DNA from: Paraprevotella xylaniphila YIT 11841
GTDB taxonomy: Bacteria; Bacteroidota; Bacteroidia; Bacteroidales; Bacteroidaceae
Reading direction: 5' to 3'
DNA: 57,246 bases
Assembly (NCBI RefSeq): GCF_000205165.1
Contig: NZ_GL883826.1
Location: 1 to 57,246 of the forward strand
The number at the start of each line of letters is the position of its first letter. Position 1 is the stretch's first letter. A program made the translations under genes and the position numbers. Positions 34,763 to 43,893 of this stretch are shown here, piece after piece. The notes under the pieces were generated by a model. The model searched no databases. It had not been told where the DNA came from and saw nothing but the letters and a program-made list of their open reading frames with translations.

Positions 34763-35326
34763 ATGATTAACGCTCAAGACATTAAAAAAGGTACTTGCAT
34801 TCGTATGGATGGCAAGTTGTATTTCTGTATCGATTTCCTGCATGTGAAACCGGGTAAGGGCAATACCTTCATGCGTACGAAGTTGAAAGACGTGGTCAAC
34901 GGTTATGTGCTCGAACGTCGTTTCAACATCGGCGAAGCCTTGGAAGACGTGCGTGTGGAGCGTCGCCCCTACCAGTATCTTTATCAGGAGGGCGAAGATT
35001 ATATTTTCATGAACCAGGAAACTTTTGAGCAGATACCTATCGCCAAAGGACTGATTAACGGTGTGGATTTCATGAAGGAAGGCGAAGTCGTGGATGTGGT
35101 TTCGGATGCTTCTACCGAGACGGTGCTTTACGCTGATGTGCCGACCAAGGTGGTATTGAAGATAACCTATACGGAACCGGGACTGAAAGGCGATACGGCC
35201 ACCAATACCCTGAAGCCTGCCACGGTGGAGACTGGTGCGACGGTGCGTGTGCCTTTGTTCGTGAACGAGGGTGAGATGATAGAAGTCGATACTCGCGACG
35301 GTTCGTATTTGGGCCGTGTGAAGTAA
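34763..35326 (+). CDS. efp: Translation elongation factor P
   Basis: 187 residues, the standard length, with KOW-like and two OB domains. The tip of domain I reads [16 protein letters not shown], with Lys32 at the position that touches the P-site tRNA and is often modified in EF-P. The C-terminal GSYLGRVK is conserved. It rescues ribosomes stalled at polyproline. A strong terminator follows. Confidence 0.95.
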   Translation: MINAQDIKKGTCIRMDGKLYFCIDFLHVKPGKGNTFMRTKLKDVVNGYVLERRFNIGEALEDVRVERRPYQYLYQEGEDYIFMNQETFEQIPIAKGLINGVDFMKEGEVVDVVSDASTETVLYADVPTKVVLKITYTEPGLKGDTATNTLKPATVETGATVRVPLFVNEGEMIEVDTRDGSYLGRVK

Positions 35327-35355
35327 CGGAAGATATTTTAGTTTTTAATGACGGA

Positions 35356-35400
35356 AAGTGAATAATAAGGTGTTTTGCACCTTGTTGTTCACTTTTTTTT
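35356..35400 (+). terminator. Intrinsic terminator after efp
   Basis: AAGTGAATAATAAGGTG pairs with GCACCTTGTTGTTCACTT around TTTT, and eight T follow. It shows little sequence overlap with the downstream glycosyltransferase gene. Confidence 0.88.
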
Positions 35401-35500
35401 GTTACATTTGCCTGACGATGCCGTGGCGCGTCCCGTCGTGGCTCGTTTGGAAGATAGGATGTCCAATGAGGGTTAGTCTCTCGTAGCGTGAGTTGAAACA

Positions 35501-36592
35501 ATGAAATATTCTCTGATTATACCGGTTTATAATCGTCCTGATGAGGTGGATGAACTGTTGGAAAGCCTTACCGGGCAGACGTTTACGGACTTTGAAACGG
35601 TCGTGGTGGAGGACGGTTCTTCCCGCCCGTGCCGCGATGTGGTGGAGAAATACGCCGGACGTCTGTCGGTGAAGTATTATGACAAACCTAACTCTGGGCC
35701 GGGCCAGACCCGTAACTACGGGGCGGAACGCAGCAGCGGCGAGTACCTGATAGTGTTGGATTCGGACTGTGTGCTTCCGGCGGGATATTTGCAGGCCGTA
35801 GATGACGAGTTGAGGAGCGAGCCTGCCGATGCTTTCGGCGGTCCCGACCGGGCACATGAATCTTTCACGGACGTGCAAAAGGCCATCAGCTATGCCATGA
35901 CCTCGTTTTTCACTACGGGAGGCATCCGGGGGGGGAAGAAGAAAATGGATAAGTTTTATCCGCGTTCCTTCAACATGGGAGTGCGGGCGGAAGTCTACCG
36001 TCGGTTGGGAGGCTTCTCCAGAATGCGTTTCGGCGAGGATATAGATTTCAGCATCCGGATATTCAAGGCCGGGTGCAGTTGCCGTTTGTTTCCCTCTGCC
36101 TGGGTATGGCACAAGCGGCGCACGGACATGAAGAAGTTTTTCAAGCAAGTGCATAATTCCGGCATTGCGCGTATCAATCTGTATAAGAAATATCCCGAAT
36201 CGCTGAAGTTGGTGCATCTGTTGCCCATGGTGTTTACCGTGGGGGCATGCTGCCTGCTGTTGGCCGCACTTGTAGGATGGGTAGGTTCTGTCTGGATTTT
36301 TCAGATGACCCACCGTTACGTCTATGCCGTGGAGATGCCGGGCTTGGTGCAGCATGCGGCTGTGTTCCATGCCTTGTCGTGGATACCCTTGTTGCCCTTG
36401 TTGTTGTTCGCCCTGTTGATTTGCACGGATGCCACGGTGGCCAACCGCAGTTTGAAAATCGGCGTACAGGCGGTGGGGGCTTCGTTTGTCCAACTGACAG
36501 GCTACGGTACGGGATTCCTCCGTGCATGGTGGCAGCGGTGTGTGCGCGGTAAGGATGAGTTTTCGGCTTTCGAGAAGAATTTCTATAAATAA
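35501..36592 (+). CDS. Family 2 glycosyltransferase, membrane-anchored
   Basis: 363 residues. The GT-A nucleotide-sugar domain starts YSLIIPVYNRPDEVDELLES, with VEDGSS and the DXD-type LDSDCVLP that binds the metal. Then MRFGEDIDFSIRI supplies the acidic residue used as base in GT2 enzymes. Two or three transmembrane segments follow (about 248-275, 297-318). It likely adds sugars to a lipid-linked or surface polysaccharide. The acceptor is unknown. The gene is followed, within 5 bp, by radC, so they share a transcript. Confidence 0.85.
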   Translation: MKYSLIIPVYNRPDEVDELLESLTGQTFTDFETVVVEDGSSRPCRDVVEKYAGRLSVKYYDKPNSGPGQTRNYGAERSSGEYLIVLDSDCVLPAGYLQAVDDELRSEPADAFGGPDRAHESFTDVQKAISYAMTSFFTTGGIRGGKKKMDKFYPRSFNMGVRAEVYRRLGGFSRMRFGEDIDFSIRIFKAGCSCRLFPSAWVWHKRRTDMKKFFKQVHNSGIARINLYKKYPESLKLVHLLPMVFTVGACCLLLAALVGWVGSVWIFQMTHRYVYAVEMPGLVQHAAVFHALSWIPLLPLLLFALLICTDATVANRSLKIGVQAVGASFVQLTGYGTGFLRAWWQRCVRGKDEFSAFEKNFYK

Positions 36593-36596
36593 AGCT

Positions 36597-37343
36597 ATGG
36601 AGACGGCGAAACTGAACATCAAGCAATGGGCCGAAGACGACCGTCCGCGTGAAAAATTGATGCAGAAGGGGCCTTCGGCGCTGAGCAATGCCGAGCTGTT
36701 GGCCATCCTTATCGGTTCGGGCACAGTGGAGGAATCTGCCGTGGGCTTGATGAAACGTGTCATGGCCGATTGCGACAACCGTTTGAAGGCGTTGGGGCGC
36801 ATGTCGCTCGAAGAACTGACCGGGAATGTAGAGGTATGTGACAAGGAGACCGGGAAGAAAAAGAGGGTGCGCCGTTACAAAGGGTTGGGCGAAGCCAAGG
36901 CCGTGGCTATCATGGCGGCTTGCGAACTGGGACGCCGCCGGATGGAGGAAGATGCTGCGGAGCTGCCTTCCATCCGTTCCAGTGTGGACTTGTACCATTA
37001 TTTCCTGCCGCAGATGCAGGATTTGTTCCACGAGGAATGTTATGTGCTTCTGATGAACCAGGCTTGCCGCATTTTGGATAAGATACTCGTAAGTAAAGGC
37101 GGGTTGACGGAGACGGCGGTCGACATCCGCCTGATTTTGCGCGAAGCCCTGTTGCACCGTGCGCCTGTCATTGCGCTTTGCCACAACCACCCGTCGGGGC
37201 AGGTGCGCCCCAGCATGGAGGACGACCGGCTGACCGACCGGCTCCAGAAGGCTTGCCGGATGATGAATATCCGTCTGTTGGACCACATCATCGTGGCCGA
37301 AGGCGGTTTTTACAGTTATTGTGAAGAAGGTAAATTAGTATAA
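36597..37343 (+). CDS. radC: RadC family JAMM/MPN+ protein
   Basis: 248 residues. An N-terminal helix-hairpin-helix-like segment (ALSNAELLAILIGSG, VRRYKGLGEAKAVAIMAACE) is followed by a JAMM metal site with VSKGGLTETAVD and the HNHPSGQVRPSMEDD pattern (His-x-His-x7-Asp type). The name comes from an old radiation-sensitivity assignment that was later withdrawn; the biochemical function is not settled. I chose the ATG at 36597 (METAKLNIKQW), since the sequence upstream belongs to the previous gene. Confidence 0.88.
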   Translation: METAKLNIKQWAEDDRPREKLMQKGPSALSNAELLAILIGSGTVEESAVGLMKRVMADCDNRLKALGRMSLEELTGNVEVCDKETGKKKRVRRYKGLGEAKAVAIMAACELGRRRMEEDAAELPSIRSSVDLYHYFLPQMQDLFHEECYVLLMNQACRILDKILVSKGGLTETAVDIRLILREALLHRAPVIALCHNHPSGQVRPSMEDDRLTDRLQKACRMMNIRLLDHIIVAEGGFYSYCEEGKLV

Positions 37344-37365
37344 CAAGATAAATAAAGATCGATAT

Positions 37366-37698
37366 ATGGAAGAGGAAAAGAAAATGCCGGAGAAATTGCA
37401 GGTGGAAGAGAAAGTGATCGAGATGCTCAAGACGGTGTACGACCCTGAGATACCGGTGAATGTGTACGACCTCGGATTGATATATAAGATAGACTTGGCA
37501 GACGATTATGCCCTGAGCGTGGACATGACGCTTACGGCCCCGAACTGCCCGGCTGCGGATTTCATCGTGGAGGACGTGCGCCAGAAGTTGGAGAGTATAG
37601 AGCAGGTAAGGTCGGTGGAGGTCAATCTGGTGTTTGAACCCGAGTGGGACAAGGACATGATGACCGAGGAAGCCAAAATGGAATTGGGATTCTTGTGA
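37366..37698 (+). CDS. SufT/MIP18-like Fe-S assembly protein (DUF59)
   Basis: 110 residues. The family motif reads VYDPEIPVNVYDLGLIY, and the reactive Cys lies in TLTAPNCPAADFI. DUF59 proteins take part in Fe-S cluster maturation; in Bacteroidetes a stand-alone SufT-like copy is common. The stop codon TGA shares one base with the ATG of the next gene (TGATG at 37696-37700), so the two are translationally coupled. Confidence 0.85.
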   Translation: MEEEKKMPEKLQVEEKVIEMLKTVYDPEIPVNVYDLGLIYKIDLADDYALSVDMTLTAPNCPAADFIVEDVRQKLESIEQVRSVEVNLVFEPEWDKDMMTEEAKMELGFL

Positions 37699-38465
37699 TG
37701 AAAAGCGTATATTTTCTTTCGGATGCCCATCTGGGATGCCGTTCCATCCCGCACGACCGTACGCGGGAACGCCGGTTGGTGCGCTTTCTGGACGGCATCA
37801 AGGATAAGGCTTCGGCGGTTTACCTGTTGGGGGACATCTTTGATTTCTGGTATGAATATAAGACGGTGGTGCCCCGTGGCTATACCCGTTTCCTCGGGAA
37901 GCTCAGCGAATTGGCCGACCGGGGAGTGGAGGTACACTTCTTTACGGGCAACCACGACATCTGGTGCGGCGATTACTTGGTGAAGGAATGCGGCGTGACG
38001 CTGCACACCGAGCCGATGACGGTGGAGATGGGCGACAAGGTGTTCATGTTGGCGCACGGTGACGGTTTGGGCGACCCCGACCGCAAGTTCCGTTTCCTGC
38101 GTGCCGTGTTCCGCAACCGCCTTTGCCAACGCATGTTTTCCTGCATCCATCCCCGTTGGGCTGTGGATTTCGGCCTGTCGTGGGCGGCGCACAGCCGCCT
38201 GAAGCATGGCGTGGAAGGCGGTGACCCTCCGTATCTGGGTGAGGACAAGGAGTATCTCGTCCGTTTTGCCAAGGAATACCTGAAAGCCCATTCCGAAATC
38301 AACTATTTCATTTTCGGCCATCGCCACATCGAGCTGGACCTGATGCTGACCCGTTCGAGCCGTGTCCTGATTCTGGGCGACTGGATTACGCAGTTCACTT
38401 ACGCCGTGTTCGACGGGGAGAACCTGTTTATGGAGAACTATGTAGAGGGCGACACTTGCCTGTAA
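37698..38465 (+). CDS. LpxH-like UDP-2,3-diacylglucosamine diphosphatase
   Basis: 255 residues, a calcineurin-like metallophosphatase. All five metal motifs are visible: SDAHLG, GDIFDFWYE, GNHDIW, LAHGDGLGD and FGHRHIEL. Such enzymes hydrolyse UDP-2,3-diacylglucosamine to lipid X in lipid A synthesis. It could instead be an LpxH2 or LpxI-type variant. The ATG overlaps the previous stop. A dispersed palindromic repeat follows at 38559. Confidence 0.85.
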   Translation: MKSVYFLSDAHLGCRSIPHDRTRERRLVRFLDGIKDKASAVYLLGDIFDFWYEYKTVVPRGYTRFLGKLSELADRGVEVHFFTGNHDIWCGDYLVKECGVTLHTEPMTVEMGDKVFMLAHGDGLGDPDRKFRFLRAVFRNRLCQRMFSCIHPRWAVDFGLSWAAHSRLKHGVEGGDPPYLGEDKEYLVRFAKEYLKAHSEINYFIFGHRHIELDLMLTRSSRVLILGDWITQFTYAVFDGENLFMENYVEGDTCL

Positions 38466-38558
38466 CCTTTGTAGCGTGTCTGTCGCTGTTTCCGCCGGAC
38501 GGTTTGCGGAAATGAAAGTTCTGTAAAATACATGACAGAATCTGCTCTGTGCTGTCCG

Positions 38559-38652
38559 GAAAATCAATCTCCGCAGAACGGAAAATCAGTCTCAGCCGAT
38601 TGAAAAATCAATCTCAGCCGAACGATTTCCCGTTCTGCGGAGATTGATTTTT
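38559..38652. repeat. Dispersed palindromic repeat, copy 2
   Basis: A perfect 21-bp inverted repeat (38561-38581 with 38630-38650, core ATCTCCGCAGAACG) encloses two more ATCTCAGCCG half-units at 38588 and 38608. It shares units with copy 1 (7946-8018). It lies between the convergent LpxH-like and transglutaminase-like genes. Confidence 0.7.
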
Positions 38653-38713
38653 GTTTTGTATTTTATTGAAAATTAGCGGATTGCTTTTTGGTGCAGAAAA
38701 GTAAGATGTTTTG

Positions 38714-40684
38714 TCACCACCACACCTGTCTTCCCTGCTCGTAGGTGAAGATGCGTTCTTCCTTTCCTTTGGACAGGTCGCGCAGCCAGTACAGCCCGCC
38801 GGACGGGACGTTGCGGAACCGCAGGCAGATGTTCGCGGCTTCCTGTTTGCCCAAAGAACTCCATCCCTGCCCGTTCCAGTAGAACAGCTCGTAAGTGTCG
38901 CCGATGTCTATCGTGTTGCCGTCGCCCCGTGCGGTGTAGATGATGCGTTCCAAGGCCACGGGGCGGCCAAAGTCCATGCCGGCCCATGCCCCGGCCGGGA
39001 GGGGCGCGTCGAAGAACGTGAGCAGGTCGTCGTCGAACACCTTGTCCTTCGTGCCCTCCGGGTTCCCCTCCCAATGGCCGTCCGTGCCGATGATTTTGCC
39101 CTTTATCTGTTTGTGGCTTCCCCTTTCATAAAAACGGATGTCGGCGATGTTGCAGTATGAGCCTTCCTTGGGTTGGTAGAACCGCCAGTAGCGGTAGGGG
39201 CGTACGGTGTCGGACAACAGGATTTCCTTTCCTGTGGCCGAGCAGTCCGTCACGCGATGGAGTACGGTTTTCTCCTTGAAACGGGCTTCGTTGGAGGCTT
39301 GGAACTCCCCGCTGTCGATACGCATGATGACTTCCTGTACATGGGGCAGGACGGGATATTTGCGCCACAGCACGAGGTCGGTACGTCGCGTCGTGTCGGC
39401 TATGACGGGACGTACCTTGCCGCCGTAGGCAAAAAGGAACGGGGCGGCCAAAGGTTTCATTTTTCCTCCTTCCTCATAACATACGGGCAGGTAGACCGTG
39501 TTCATTCCCACTTTATGGAATGTGGCTTTCCCGTCTTCCATCCGTGCAAAGTCCACCGGTACCCATTCCTTGTTGTCGAACACCGTGAGGAAGGCATAAT
39601 GCCCGTCTTTTCCTTCCGGCACGTGGATGGCCGCATCCCGGCAGTCCATGTATTCTTCCGTCACGTCCCTGACGAACGGGTTGCGGAACATGTCCGGCAC
39701 GTATTCTTCCGTTTGGAGCATCCGGCGGAGTTCCGGGTTCATGGCGTATGTGCGCCGGAACACCTTGGGCATGCGTTCGCCCAACTTGTGGGGCTGTCCG
39801 GGGTTGCTGCATGCACCGCTGAAAGGGATGCGCTTGCCGTCCTCGGCCAGCAGGATGTTCCAGGAATGGCCCAGGCTGCGGAAAGCCCATTGCGGTGTGA
39901 AGTCCATTGCCACAGGGATGCCCTGGCTCCGGAACACGGACGTGGCTATGGTGCCGTAATCCGCACAAGTACCGATGGGAAGCCTCAGGCGGGTACGCCA
40001 ACGATGGACGGGCAGCAGGATGGTTTCGTCCGTGATGCCCGGTTTCATGTAATACCACAGGTTGTCGTTCAGCTTGATACCGGCCTGCAGGGCGGAATTC
40101 CGGTACAGGTCGCAATAGGCCAGTTCGTCGAGATGGTCGGGGTGGAACGAGCGCAGATGCGTGCGCCAACCGTCCAAGGGCTGAAGTTCCTCGGCCTTGT
40201 AAGGCAACAGGTATTCACAGAAATCCTCAAAGCCCAGATGCCGTGCCCATGGTCCTTCCTTCCATTGTACGAACGCGCTGTCTATGTTTTGGATGAGGAA
40301 ACCGGCGGTGACGATTTTCACGTCCTGCACTTTTCGGGGACGCAAATGGCCGAACCTCCGGCTGAGGGCTACCAGAGAGTCCCGCACCACCCATTTGTCC
40401 GTCGTGTCCTTCATGGCCGTGAGCAGGGAGTCCACGGCGTTATAATATGGTGTGAATGCCGCCGTGTCGGTTTGCGAGTAATGCCCCGGCATGTGCCGGA
40501 TGAGGTATTTGGCGGCCTCCAGTTTCAGGGAGTCACCGGCATAATGCGCCAGTACTTTTTCCAGTTCCGTGCGGTTTTCCCCGGCCATTTCCAAGGCTTC
40601 CTCAAGCAGGGGGTCGTGCGTGCGGTCGCAGGCCGGGAATGCCATGCCGCATGTGATGGCCGCAAAAAGGATGTATCTTCTCAT
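38714..40684 (-). CDS. Lipoprotein with transglutaminase-like and discoidin-like domains
   Basis: 656 residues. The N-terminus (MRRYILFAAITCGMAFPACD) carries a lipobox with Cys19. A transglutaminase-like core lies around residues 240-300: the nucleophile Cys in PIGTCADYGT and the His in SLGHSWNILLAEDG. The last 140 residues (RYWRFYQPKEGSYCNIADI, VALERIIYTARGDGNTI) look like an F5/8 type C (discoidin) domain. It is the last gene of a minus-strand operon and overlaps the O-antigen-ligase-like gene by 4 bp (ATGA). It might cross-link or hydrolyse a peptide. That is inference. Confidence 0.75.
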   Translation of the reverse strand: MRRYILFAAITCGMAFPACDRTHDPLLEEALEMAGENRTELEKVLAHYAGDSLKLEAAKYLIRHMPGHYSQTDTAAFTPYYNAVDSLLTAMKDTTDKWVVRDSLVALSRRFGHLRPRKVQDVKIVTAGFLIQNIDSAFVQWKEGPWARHLGFEDFCEYLLPYKAEELQPLDGWRTHLRSFHPDHLDELAYCDLYRNSALQAGIKLNDNLWYYMKPGITDETILLPVHRWRTRLRLPIGTCADYGTIATSVFRSQGIPVAMDFTPQWAFRSLGHSWNILLAEDGKRIPFSGACSNPGQPHKLGERMPKVFRRTYAMNPELRRMLQTEEYVPDMFRNPFVRDVTEEYMDCRDAAIHVPEGKDGHYAFLTVFDNKEWVPVDFARMEDGKATFHKVGMNTVYLPVCYEEGGKMKPLAAPFLFAYGGKVRPVIADTTRRTDLVLWRKYPVLPHVQEVIMRIDSGEFQASNEARFKEKTVLHRVTDCSATGKEILLSDTVRPYRYWRFYQPKEGSYCNIADIRFYERGSHKQIKGKIIGTDGHWEGNPEGTKDKVFDDDLLTFFDAPLPAGAWAGMDFGRPVALERIIYTARGDGNTIDIGDTYELFYWNGQGWSSLGKQEAANICLRFRNVPSGGLYWLRDLSKGKEERIFTYEQGRQVWW

Positions 40685-42453
40685 AAGGCTTTGTCTTTTC
40701 TATGTGTTTTTGGAGTGTGGGTTTGCCGGAGCAGTCCTTCCGCTTCTTCTTTCATTTTCCGTACGGCAGGCGAATCCACCTTGGCACGGAAGGCTACTAT
40801 CCGCCGCGCCATGTCCCGTGCCTTTCCGCCTTCGCCCGTGGCTTCGTACAGCTTCATGAGGCGGTAGAGGGGATAGGCGCGGTCGGGCAACAGGCTGAAA
40901 GCCTTGCGATAGGCCGTTTCGGCCTCACGGGCGGCTCCGAGGTCAAGGTAATTGTTCCCCATCATGACATGGAACATGGGGTCGCAACTTACGAGCGTGC
41001 CTTGTCGCAGGGTGGCGTTGCTGTCGTTATACCGTCCCAGTTCGCGCAGGGCATTACCGTAGGTGAACAGGTACTCGGGCCGGTTTTCCAACAGATTGTA
41101 ATTCTTTCGGAAATCATCCACGAAGGCGGCATCCTGTATGCCGGAGAGGGCACGGTATTCCCTGTAGGCTTCCACCCGTGTCCTTGTTCCTGCCGTCCAC
41201 CATGCGGCAGGCACGGCCAACGATACGGCCACGACGGCTCCTGCGGCCTTTTTCCACCAGACGGTCCCCATGCCGGTTCCGGCCTGCAGGCTTACGGCGT
41301 AGGCCGCCCATCCCGTAGCCCACAGGCGGAACGGCCATAGGGCGAACGGATAGGAAAACATTGAGGCCACGAGCAGGGCTATATAGCCGCAGGCCGACAC
41401 TTCGCGTTTTCGCACGAGGATGAAAGCCGTCCACGAAGTAATCGTGAGCGCGCAGGCCATGCCGATGAGACCCTGCTCCACGCCCACTCCGGCCAGACCG
41501 TTGAAGGCATATTCCGGACTTCCGGCCACGGACAGCAACGGGGAATTCGGATGCCCGGCGAAGAACGCGGCTTGTGCTTCCCCGTAGGCGTGGGCGAAAC
41601 CGCCCAGTCCGTGTCCTGTCAGCCATTCCGCCATCCATGCCTTTCCGGCTACGATGGCCATCAGCAGGCGGCCGTCGGCCGAACCTTGTTTCATGAAATA
41701 AGCACATGCACCGAGGATGGCGGCTGCGGCCAACCCTCCAAGCACCATGCGGTGGTGGCCACGCCATAGCATGACGGCAAGGGCTACCGCCAGAGCCACC
41801 CATGCCGTGCGGCTCCATGTGGCGGCCAACACCGGCAGTCCGGCTGCCCATAGGGCGTATACGGTTGCACGGGATACTTTGTCCGGACGGGACAATCCTG
41901 TCCATGCCCCTTTATGGTCGTACAGCCATGCGGCGGCTACTGCCAGCGCAATGGCCACCAGGATGGCGTACGGGCCGGGATTGAAGAATGTGCCCGTCAG
42001 GGCATAACGGTAGTGGTGTGAAGGTTCCCAACCGGCCAGTTGGGCGATTCCGGTATAGGTTTGGTAAAGTCCGGCCAAGCATAGTCCGGCGGTCCATACC
42101 TGCCCGAATGCCTTTCCGCAAAAAGGGATGGCGAGGCGCAAGGCCGCATAGGCAAGGCACAAGGCTTCGGCTTCGCGGAAGTCTTCCGTGGCCGGATAAG
42201 GGGAGAGGAACCAATAGTTGCAGGCCATGTAAAGTGCCCATAGCAGGACGATGGCATCCAAGGCGTGCGGCCTTGGCCACTGCTGTGCCCGGAGGGAGGC
42301 ACAGGAAGCCGCGATGGACAACATGGCCACCATCCCGTAACACCATACGTCGGAAACAGACGGGTAGGCCACCGTCTGCCATACCGCCGGGAGGCACAGG
42401 CAGGTCGTCAGGATGGCGGCCATGCCGTATCGTGTCAGGTCATGCCGCTTCAT
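40681..42453 (-). CDS. O-antigen ligase/Wzy-like membrane protein with C-terminal TPR
   Basis: 590 residues with about eleven hydrophobic segments. The Wzy_C-type region includes ATWSRTAWVALAVALA and a large periplasmic loop with WLTGHGLGGFAHAYGEAQ and AFNGLAGVGVEQGLIGM. The C-terminal 150 residues are TPR-like (YLFTYGNALRELGRYNDS, GNNYLDLGAAREAETAYR). Proteins of this type join glycans to lipid or protein acceptors at the periplasmic face. It overlaps the S26 peptidase gene by 14 bp. Its operon neighbours suggest that it could modify an exported peptide or lipoprotein. Confidence 0.72.
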   Translation of the reverse strand: MKRHDLTRYGMAAILTTCLCLPAVWQTVAYPSVSDVWCYGMVAMLSIAASCASLRAQQWPRPHALDAIVLLWALYMACNYWFLSPYPATEDFREAEALCLAYAALRLAIPFCGKAFGQVWTAGLCLAGLYQTYTGIAQLAGWEPSHHYRYALTGTFFNPGPYAILVAIALAVAAAWLYDHKGAWTGLSRPDKVSRATVYALWAAGLPVLAATWSRTAWVALAVALAVMLWRGHHRMVLGGLAAAAILGACAYFMKQGSADGRLLMAIVAGKAWMAEWLTGHGLGGFAHAYGEAQAAFFAGHPNSPLLSVAGSPEYAFNGLAGVGVEQGLIGMACALTITSWTAFILVRKREVSACGYIALLVASMFSYPFALWPFRLWATGWAAYAVSLQAGTGMGTVWWKKAAGAVVAVSLAVPAAWWTAGTRTRVEAYREYRALSGIQDAAFVDDFRKNYNLLENRPEYLFTYGNALRELGRYNDSNATLRQGTLVSCDPMFHVMMGNNYLDLGAAREAETAYRKAFSLLPDRAYPLYRLMKLYEATGEGGKARDMARRIVAFRAKVDSPAVRKMKEEAEGLLRQTHTPKTHRKDKAL

Positions 42454-43363
42454 TTTCGTCAGTTTGGGGAGATTGGGGATAGAGCAGGTTCAGTCCGGCG
42501 CGTTCCTTGCGTTCGCGTCCGGTAGTGCGGTCTATGGATTCCACCACTTCCGATACCACGCCCACGATGTATTCTTCCGGCACGAAGCCCCAATAGCGCG
42601 AGTCGCGTGAGTTGGCGGCATGGTCCCCGCATACGAAGTAGTAATTCCTTTGGAACCGGTAGTAGGGCAGGGGCTTCCCGCCGGAGAGGCAAACGTTCCG
42701 TTCCCCGTCCCAAATGAGCGGTTTGCGGGTCTCGAACTCGATGGCCATGCGGTAGATGTCCGCCTTGCGCCAGTCGTCCATCCGGATGATGTCGTCGCGT
42801 CTCGGCACGTAGAGCGGCCCCATGTTTTTCGCGCTCCATCCCAAGCGCGGGTCGCCCGTCAATATCGGCCACATTACGCCCCACGGCAGTTGGTCGTCGG
42901 GCACGCTTTCCAGTTGTTGCTGCATGTCGGGCACGCCTATCGTGCCGTGGTAGTTGTTGTTGACGGGGCGGCTGTGTACGAACGAGATGGTGTCGCCCGG
43001 CAGGGCCACACACCGTTTCACGTACACATAGTTGATTTTGAATCCTATTTTCCCGTCGTTGACAGGGTAGTTGAAGACGATGATGTCGTTCGGGCGCAGT
43101 CCGCGCCGTCCCCTTGTGCGCCAACACTCCAACCTGCCGTCCGTGAAGTCGAGGGATTTGTATATCCGCGCCCCGAAGATGAGCTTGTCCACCTTAACCT
43201 TATCTCCCGGCATCAGGGTGGGTTGCATGGAGTCCGACGGCACGATGAAAGTGTCTGCCACGAAGGCGCGCCAACCGTAGTGTATGCCCACGGCCAACAC
43301 GGTAGCTACACACAAAAGGCTAAGGGCGAATATACCTTTATATATATAAGTGCCTATTGTCAT
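42440..43363 (-). CDS. lepB: Signal peptidase I, S26 family
   Basis: 307 residues. One N-terminal transmembrane segment (about 7-28) is followed by the nucleophile Ser45 in VPSDSMQPTLMPGD and the general base Lys116 in VYVKRCVALPGDTI. Box E reads FVCGDHAANSRDSRYWGFVP. It is complete and larger than some housekeeping LepB proteins. It sits in an operon with a NVEALD-type small protein, so it may cut that leader specifically. A remnant of a second S26 start is at 45594-45633. Confidence 0.9.
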   Translation of the reverse strand: MTIGTYIYKGIFALSLLCVATVLAVGIHYGWRAFVADTFIVPSDSMQPTLMPGDKVKVDKLIFGARIYKSLDFTDGRLECWRTRGRRGLRPNDIIVFNYPVNDGKIGFKINYVYVKRCVALPGDTISFVHSRPVNNNYHGTIGVPDMQQQLESVPDDQLPWGVMWPILTGDPRLGWSAKNMGPLYVPRRDDIIRMDDWRKADIYRMAIEFETRKPLIWDGERNVCLSGGKPLPYYRFQRNYYFVCGDHAANSRDSRYWGFVPEEYIVGVVSEVVESIDRTTGRERKERAGLNLLYPQSPQTDENEAA

Positions 43364-43380
43364 TAAGGCTTTATAATGAG

Positions 43381-43893
43381 CTATTTTTTTAAGGCTTTTC
43401 TATATAAATTCCACATTTTAGGAGTTTCAATAGGATCCCCCACTAATATTATTTGGTTTTTGGGAGATAGTAAGAAAGTGGAATATTTTACTTTTTCCAA
43501 AATTGGATTTAGCTTGATTAATTCTTCATATGTATGGGTCTTATGTAATCCATAAAGATTAATCATAGAATCAACGTTGGACGATAGTCTAATGTCCTTG
43601 GGTAGCACAAAGGTTATGCTTGTTGGTTGTAAGTCTCGGTCTTCCATATCCAAACTGTAGATATACCAATTATTAACATGCATGTTACAAGCAGAACAGT
43701 CCCCTGTATCCTTTATTAAAACAAGAATCTTATTTTGTTCTTTTTGAAGAATGGAATCTTTAGGCATTTTGATGTTATTATTAGTGAGTGTCTTCACTTT
43801 TTGTTTTATTTCCTGTTCATGGCTATTACATGAGAAGAAGCATAACGCAATAAGGCTTGCGAAGACTATACGTTTGATTTGTTTATTTTTCAT
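43381..43893 (-). CDS. Thioredoxin-like lipoprotein with CxxC
   Basis: 170 residues. MKNKQIKRIVFASLIALCFF is followed by the lipid Cys22. The CxxC is Cys65-Ser-Ala-Cys68 in TGDCSACNMHVNNWY, and the C-terminal KVKYSTFLLSPKNQIILVGD resembles the cis-Pro-like last strands of AhpC/TlpA-type folds. A related C-terminal fragment is encoded at 46185-46487. In this operon it would be well placed to form or break disulfides in the Cys-rich small protein. Function inferred. The ATG at 43893 overlaps the end of the propeller gene. Confidence 0.65.
   Translation of the reverse strand: MKNKQIKRIVFASLIALCFFSCNSHEQEIKQKVKTLTNNNIKMPKDSILQKEQNKILVLIKDTGDCSACNMHVNNWYIYSLDMEDRDLQPTSITFVLPKDIRLSSNVDSMINLYGLHKTHTYEELIKLNPILEKVKYSTFLLSPKNQIILVGDPIETPKMWNLYRKALKK

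Noticed and set aside
39173-40867. A 564-codon plus-strand open frame
   Set aside because: It is antisense to the transglutaminase-like lipoprotein, whose signal peptide, motifs and operon overlaps are clear. G+C-rich genes often leave long antisense frames open.
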